Shown here: piece after piece, positions 58,701-64,000 of the stretch | Position numbering within the stretch: the stretch's first letter is position 1 | Layout: each line of letters starts with the position of its first letter | Assembly (NCBI RefSeq): GCF_032854445.1 | Contig: NC_088300.1 | Coordinates: forward strand, 73,136,984-73,200,983 | Direction: 5' to 3' | From: Liolophura sinensis | Lineage: Eukaryota > Mollusca > Polyplacophora > Chitonida > Chitonidae | Length of the DNA: 64,000 bases | Program-made: the position numbers and the translations under genes | The notes under the pieces: generated by a model | Told to the model about the DNA's origin: nothing | Seen by the model: the letters and a program-made list of their open reading frames with translations, nothing else | Database searches by the model: none

Positions 58701-61700
58701 ACTAGTGTCCTGTGCAAATCATATATTTATGAGGGAGGTATAAATTCTGTTGATACATGAAACTTAAAGGGTTGAAGAGTTAAGATATCGGTGACACATG
58801 GAATTGTATTCCTAACGAGCAGGACTGTGTATTTCATCAGGTGTGCTTCATTTCTGTGTGCTCCTGTAAGTTCTCATGAATGTTCATTAACTATTGAAAT
58901 GTTAATCTGTGTTCAGCAGCTCTGTGAGGGGAATAGTATTGAAGTCTTTCATTAATAACAAAAAGCCATTCTTAAGATGATTTCATGGAGCATTCTTATT
59001 GTTATTTCGCATTTCACCAGTGATAGTAAGTAGCTGTTTGCAATGTCATGAATCTGTCAGCCAGTCTGTTTCCTTCCCTTCTATGGTGTGATGGGGGCCA
59101 AAGTTCAAAGGTTATTTATACTTTCAATTAATTAAACAGCTGATCACAGCTCACTGGAACTTACTCAGGTGTGCAAGTGTGGAATGGGTAATCATTTTAC
59201 GGTACATTTACATGGATGTTGTGTTCACTTGATTATCGAACCTCTGCACGACTCATTTCACAGCATCAGAATGCTGTCATTTCATACAGAAAGCAGGTTT
59301 GTAATAGAGCAAGGAAACTGGATTTGTTGGCCCAGTGTCATTGTGATCTCCCCACTGCTTTTGGCAGGATACTTCATGCAGTGGCACAACACTTTGGCAG
59401 AATGCACCATGCCATAAGAAGACACAGTATATGTACACACATTGAGTCTTGCATAATAGCCAAGCATACATACAAATATAGAGAAAAAAGATTTTGAGAA
59501 ATATTTGATAAGAATGACCTGAATTTTTATGATAATGAAATTGAAGAGGATACATTGATCATACATGTAAGTTGGGTGTATTACTGAGGTTCATAAATGA
59601 ACCGTATCAAATACCAGTACATGTAAATCCTACAGGTGTGTGGTTAGGTGTTAAATCATTAATTAGATGAGTTAGGCAAAGAAGCTCATCTGTCAATGCC
59701 GGTGTTAACACCATGATATCATGCCTTCAGTTCATTTAAATGTGTACCGGATTTTAGAAATGTTCATGTACTCAACAGTTAATTAACCACTGGTGAAAAA
59801 AGTAGTTTTAGAAGGTGAAGACAGGAAATAGTACATGTATAAAGACCCACATGAGTATGATTTGATTAAATCCATCTGTGCTATCCAGATTTAACCTGAG
59901 GTTATTTATTAAATAGTATACCTACAGTGCATTAAATGCATGTTTTATGTGGTTCGGATCTTGTTTTATTTCTGCCCAACATTTATACATCGCTCTGAAA
60001 AACTTAAAACCATCCCGAAGTGCCACATTGACAAAGAATACTTGTGGATGATGCCTGGTAATGTACTGACTGCAGATAATGACAACATTCATCTCCTGTT
60101 TTAAGGTACATGTAGTCCTATACATGCATAAGTCAATATTAATATTATAAGGATAACATAATGACTACATACACTACACACAGCTTTCATGTATTTTAGG
60201 GGTCATGACCATTGTACATCCTAACAGCTTCAGAAGTCTTGTACTCTCATGTACATTCATGATGTTAACTGTCCTAATTGTACTTGCTTATCATATTATC
60301 TTAAGGTCATGCTGGCCTCCTCTCAAGCCGTACCGGGGAAGGTCTTCCAGCAACCTGCGGATGGCCATGGGTTTCCCCTGGGCTCTGCTCGTTTTCCTCC
60401 CACCATAATGCTGGTCGCTGTCAGTATAAGTGAAATATTATTGAGTACCGCATAAAACACACATCAAATAAATAAATATTGTCCTGAGGCTGTGTCTCAG
60501 TAGTGGGATACATGGGTGTCTTTAAGGCATGTGAATATGAGCTAAAGCTTGGCCTTGGACAGCAGATTCCTAGATTATCCTGCTCTGTTTGTGGGGCCTT
60601 TGTGGCAATGATCACGGTCAGCTGCTCTTGTGGGGTTATTAGTGCAAACTGCATGTAACATAGTCCATTTGTCTTCCGCCGACCTAGCAAGGTGGAAGTC
60701 AGAACTTAAACATCTATGACACATACCATTTTATCTCCTTATCCTGCTTCTGCCATCCACCTTTTCTGTGAAATATTCTTGAACATAGCTTAAAACAACC
60801 ATCAAATAAACATTTTGTTTGTCTATCCAGCTGCCGCTAGTAAGTTAAAGTTGCTGCTGAGTTTTGCTGTTGGAGGTTTACTTGGGGATGTCTTCCTACA
60901 TTTGTTACCAGAAGCCTGGGCTCATGCTGGTAGCTCAGGTAAGTTCATGCACCTGTGCGCACATCCCCCTAATTATATTCCTGAAATACACTCACGTGTT
61001 ACATACCTGACCACCAACCCCCAGGTGTGCCAAACTGATTAAAAACTTTAAAACCACAAGAATTAATGGTTTACAAAGTAAAGTTTTGTCTTAGATAAAT
61101 CACAGCTCATTGAGATTTTCAGAGCATGTATCATTCAGTTTTAGCCTTCCTAGCCATACATGTTGTGTATTGATATGTACCTGCACCATCATCAGGCCTC
61201 ACAAAAAACTTCAGGTCATGTCAGAAGATGACAAATAAAATGTAGTCAAAGTATTGTAACAGCAGATATGCATTTTTTTCCTTACAGTATTTGTTCTTGC
61301 ACTATTTTGTAAACACAATTGCATTGTACGTGTTACAGGGGATGGAGGTCATGAGGATCACACCAGTATTGGATTGTGGGTGTTGGCAGGTATCCTCACC
61401 TTCCTCATCCTGGAGAAGATCTTTGCTGAGGATGATGAGTTTGACCCGGTAAGTCAGACATTGCCCTATACACCAGCTAAATATGTCAGGCATATTAAAA
61501 AACACTCTGAATTGTAAAACTTTCACTTTATAAGGGGCGGATATGTTCAGTTAGAGGACAGTGATGATTTGTTGTGTCTCATTTCAGTTAGAGGACAGTG
61601 ATGACGTGTTGTGTCTCACTTCAGTTAGAGAACAGGTATGGTGTGCTGTGTCTCATTTCAGTTAGAGGACAGGTATAATGTGCTGTGTCTCGTTTCAGTT

Positions 61701-64000
61701 AGAGGACAGGTATGATGTGCTGTATCTCATTTCAGTAAGAGGACAGTGATTATGTACTGTGTCTCATTTGAGTTAGATGACAGTGATGATTGTGTCTCAT
61801 TTCTCTTAGAGGACAATGGTGATTGTGTCTCATTTCCCTTAGAGGACAGTGATGATGTGCTGTGTCTCATTTCAGTTAGAGGACAGTGATGACGTGCTGT
61901 GTCTCATTTAAGTTAGATGACAGTGATGATTGTGTCTCATTTCTCTTAGAGGACAATGGTGATTGTGTCTCATTTCCCTTAGAGGACAGTGATGACGTGC
62001 TGTGTCTCATTTCAGTTAGAGGACAGTGATGACGTGCTGTGTCTCATTTCAGTTAGAGGACAGTGATGACGTGCTGTGTCTCATTTCAGTTAGAGGACAG
62101 TAATGATGTTTAGTGTCTCATTTCAGTTAGAGGACAGAGATGATGTGTAGCGTCTCCTTTCAGTTAGAGTACTGCAATGATGTTTCATGTCTCCTTTTGG
62201 TTAGAGGACAGTGAAGTCTTTTGTCTCATTTCAGTTAAAGGATAGTGAGGATGTTAGGTGTCTCATTTCAAAGGGCAGTGGTGATATTTTGTGTCTCATT
62301 TCAGTCAGAGGACAGTGATGTTTTTTGTCCCATTTCAGCTAGAGGATGGCAATGATATTTAATGTCTCATTTCCATAGGAGGATTTCAACTAGAGGACAG
62401 TGATGATGTTTAGTGTGTCTCATTTCAGCTAGAGGACAGTGTTGATGTTTTGTGTCTCATTTCGTTTAGAGGATGGTGATATTTTGTGTCACATTTCAGT
62501 TAAAGGACAGTGATGATTGTGTCTCATTTCAGCTAGAGGACAGTGATGATGTTTTGTGTTTCATTTCAGCTAGAGGACAGTGATGTTCTTTTGTGTCCCA
62601 TTTCAGCTAGAGGACAGTGATGATGTTTTGTGTCTCATTTCAGCTGGAGGACAGTGATGTTCTTTTGTGTCCCATTTCAGCTAGAGGACAGTGATGATGT
62701 TTTGTGTCTCATTTCAGCTGGAGGACAGTGATGATGTTTTGTGTCTCATTTCAGCTAGAGGACAGTGATGTTCTTTAGTGCCTCATTTCAGCTAGAGGAC
62801 AGTGATGATCTTTAGTGCCTCATTTCAGCTAGAGGACTGATGATCTTTAGTGCCTCATTTCAGCTGGAGGACAGTGATGATTTTTAGTGTCTCATTTCAG
62901 CTGGAGGACAGTGATGATGTTTAGTGCCTCATTTCAGCTAGAGGACAGTGATGATGTTTAGTGCCTCATTTCAGATAGAGGACAGTGATGATCTTTAGTG
63001 CCTCATTTCAGATAGAGAACAGCGATGTTTAGTGCCTCATTTCAGCTAGAGGACAGTGATGATCTTTAGTGCCTCATTTCAGATAGAGGACAGTGATGAT
63101 GTTTAGTGCCTCATTTCAGCTAGAGGACAGTGGTGATGTTTAGTGCCTCATTTCAGCTAGAGGACAGTGATGATCGATGTTTTGTGTCCTATTTGTCACA
63201 CTTCAGCTGGATGGTAGTGATGACATTTGTCTCACTTCACTAGGAGAAGAGAGATAATGTGTTGTCTCAGTTCAGTAAAAGGAAAGTGATGATATTTAGT
63301 GTCTCATTTCATTTAGAGGACAGTGATGATGTTTTATGTCTCGTTTCAGTTAGAGGACAGTGATGATGATGAACCTTCAGAAAAAACATCTATAACAACA
63401 ACAACAAATTCCACTGTAAGACAAAGAAACATTGATCACAGCAAAACACAGAACGGTGATATCAACTACAACAAAACTTCAAATGCAAAAGTCGTGGCTA
63501 ATGGTAGTGTGGCTGGCCAAGAAAGCGATGATGAAAAGAAAATTAATATCAAAGTAAGAAGATTTCATTATTGTTTTACCAGAGCTAATACTGTATCATA
63601 TGTTGTTAATCATTCGAAACAAAAAAACAATCAACTGCCATATTTCCTTCCACTGTAATTGTCTGGACTTGATGCGAAAGAAATATGGAAGAAAATAAGC
63701 ATTTCTTTTATTAAGGTAACTTCAGTAAGTTGCTCACCTTGTGTATGCTTGATGTTATTCTGTTGTTGACAGGTAAGCGGTTACTTAAACCTGATGGCTA
63801 ACTGTATTGACAACTTTACCCACGGCCTGGCGGTGGCAGGGAGCTTTCTTGTTAGCACAAAGGTGAGATTGCTACAAAGCTGTTATCTGATTGGCTGCTC
63901 TGTGGGAAGGATCAGTTTGATTAAATAGTTAAACATGCCACATGTGTGTTCAGATCAACTGCTTTGTTCTCATATTAGGATAACTAATCAGAAAGAATAA
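46375..64000 (+). CDS. SLC39A13: Zinc transporter ZIP13 (SLC39A13), 5' five exons, truncated by the window end
   Basis: Whole-gene entry. Five plus-strand exons with matching phases give 284 codons. ZIP13 is an eight-TM ZIP-family zinc transporter of the Golgi/ER and vesicles that releases zinc to the cytosol in vertebrates. Visible are a signal-like hydrophobic N-terminus (FALVVFLLFIGQTVG), TM1 (GSVVVGLSGVFPLLVIPIE), TM2 (LLSFAVGGLLGDVFLHLLPE), TM3 (LWVLAGILTFLILEKIF) and a long charged loop. TM4 begins VSGYLNL and carries DNFTHGLAVAGSF. The DNxTHG form, in place of HNxxDG, is the ZIP13 signature. Exon 4 makes the TM3-TM4 loop longer than in mammals. TM5-TM8, including the HEIPHExGD metal site, lie past base 64,000. 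Confidence 0.95.
50537..50808 (+). mobile_element. Full-length tRNA-derived SINE
   Basis: The head has box A (GTGGCTCAGTTGG) and box B (GAGTTCAAGTCC), with the full body, AAGTGAAATATTCTTGAGTA and an (AAAT)n tail. It is flanked by the short duplication TTATTTTCT (50,528-50,536 and 50,809-50,817). Confidence 0.92.
60306..60478 (+). mobile_element. 5'-truncated SINE
   Basis: Begins in the body (CATGCTGGCCTCCTCTC, GGGAAGGTCTTCCAGCAACC) and keeps the 3' domain and (AAAT)n tail. The tRNA-like head is absent. Confidence 0.85.
60762..60812 (+). mobile_element. SINE 3'-end fragment abutting ZIP13 exon 2
   Basis: TGTGAAATATTCTTGAACAT, AGCTTAAAACAACCATCAAA and TAAA match the SINE 3' domain and tail. 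It ends 18 bases before the exon 2 acceptor, so branch-point-region sequence is SINE-derived. Confidence 0.75.
60831..60938 (+). CDS. SLC39A13: SLC39A13 exon 2 (TM2)
   Basis: The acceptor TTTGTCTATCCAG ends at 60,830 and the donor GTAAGT starts at 60,939. Reads AASKLKLLLSFAVGGLLGDV and FLHLLPEAWAHAGSS, nearly the mammalian ZIP13 text. Phase 1 in and out. Confidence 0.96.
61339..61448 (+). CDS. SLC39A13: SLC39A13 exon 3 (TM3)
   Basis: The acceptor ACGTGTTACAG ends at 61,338 and the donor GTAAGT starts at 61,449. Reads HEDHTSIGLWVLAGILTFLI then LEKIFAEDDEFDP. It ends in phase 0. Confidence 0.95.
61532..63349 (+). repeat. Minisatellite built from the exon 4 splice-acceptor junction, roughly 45 units
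   Basis: The unit, about 37-41 bp, is TTAGAGGACAGTGATGATG (or CTAGAGGACAG...), then GTTTTGTG or GTTTAGTGC, then TCTCATTTCAG. The last unit runs directly into the real exon 4, whose acceptor TCTCGTTTCAG and first 19 bases are themselves a unit. The array fills nearly all of intron 3, starting about 85 bp after the exon 3 donor. Left-hand units mostly carry TTAG and right-hand units CTAG/ATAG, so sub-families spread locally. Confidence 0.97.
63350..63553 (+). CDS. SLC39A13: SLC39A13 exon 4 (TM3-TM4 cytosolic loop)
   Basis: Follows the last minisatellite acceptor (AG at 63,348-63,349); the donor GTAAGA starts at 63,554. Reads LEDSDDDEPSEKTSITTTT ... ESDDEKKINIK, 68 codons, acidic and Ser/Thr/Asn-rich without His clusters. 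Loop sequence is poorly conserved among ZIP13 proteins, so the call rests on phase (0 to 0), position and the IK joining VSGYLNL as in mammals. Confidence 0.9.
63773..63862 (+). CDS. SLC39A13: SLC39A13 exon 5 (TM4, metal-site DNFTHG)
   Basis: The acceptor TCTGTTGTTGACAG ends at 63,772 and the donor GTGAGA starts at 63,863. Reads VSGYLNLMANCIDNFTHGL then AVAGSFLVSTK. D and H of DNFTHG are the TM4 zinc ligands in the family. Phase 0 in and out. Later exons are outside the window. Confidence 0.96.

Larger units (their letters stand above)
46715..60830. other. SLC39A13 intron 1 (14.1 kb)
   Basis: AT-rich, with SINE copies (listed separately). A short GC-rich patch at 52,935-53,130 repeats CATTCGGTCTGT and is flanked by AT-rich DNA. 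No internal exon was recognised, and open frames here have no domain content. Confidence 0.6.

Overview
This is a eukaryotic genomic window. Genes are split by GT-AG introns, and the sequence is mostly intronic or intergenic, AT-rich and full of repeats. A tRNA-derived SINE family ending in (ATAA)n tails, minisatellites and a decayed Polinton/Maverick element all point to a lophotrochozoan, most likely a mollusc. That placement is inferred from the repeat style and was not tested by a search. Only three genes could be supported, each by hand-checked exon phases and family resemblance. Most other open frames are chance frames or lie in repeats. 

Left part (1-16,595, minus strand): the 5' two thirds of a divergent SLC23 (sodium-ascorbate / nucleobase transporter) gene. 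Six exons were recognised (16,401-16,595; 6,233-6,390; 5,174-5,271; 2,151-2,332; 1,757-1,877; 742-902), and the C-terminal exons lie off the left edge. Its 10-kb first intron holds nested SINEs, a 30-bp minisatellite and, 150 bp from the exon 1 donor, a 4.4-kb Polinton relic (11,814-16,244). The relic has inverted terminal repeats, AG/CT ends, a near-perfect 6-bp target duplication, and wrecked integrase and protein-primed DNA polymerase B genes. 

Middle (16,596-46,374): a 5.5-kb spacer, then an F-box/leucine-rich-repeat gene on the minus strand (coding exons 43,433 to 22,102). Its giant introns contain several minisatellites, foldback elements, SINEs, an assembly gap (27,822-28,021) and a 4.2-kb tandem duplication around that gap. 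The two duplicate copies differ, as far as I compared them, only in homopolymer length, so the duplication is probably an assembly artefact. A CpG-richer segment (about 45.5-46.37 kb) separates this gene from the next in head-to-head arrangement. 

Right part (46,375-64,000, plus strand): the first five coding exons of the zinc transporter SLC39A13 (ZIP13); the gene runs off the right edge. Its third intron is almost entirely a minisatellite of roughly 45 units. Each unit is a copy of the exon 4 acceptor junction (pyrimidine-rich tract, CAG, then the first 16-19 coding bases of exon 4), so dozens of decoy 3' splice sites stand upstream of the real one. This is the most unusual structure in the window. 

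The three genes have no evident shared pathway: one is a membrane solute transporter, one a predicted SCF ubiquitin-ligase substrate receptor and one a secretory-pathway zinc exporter.
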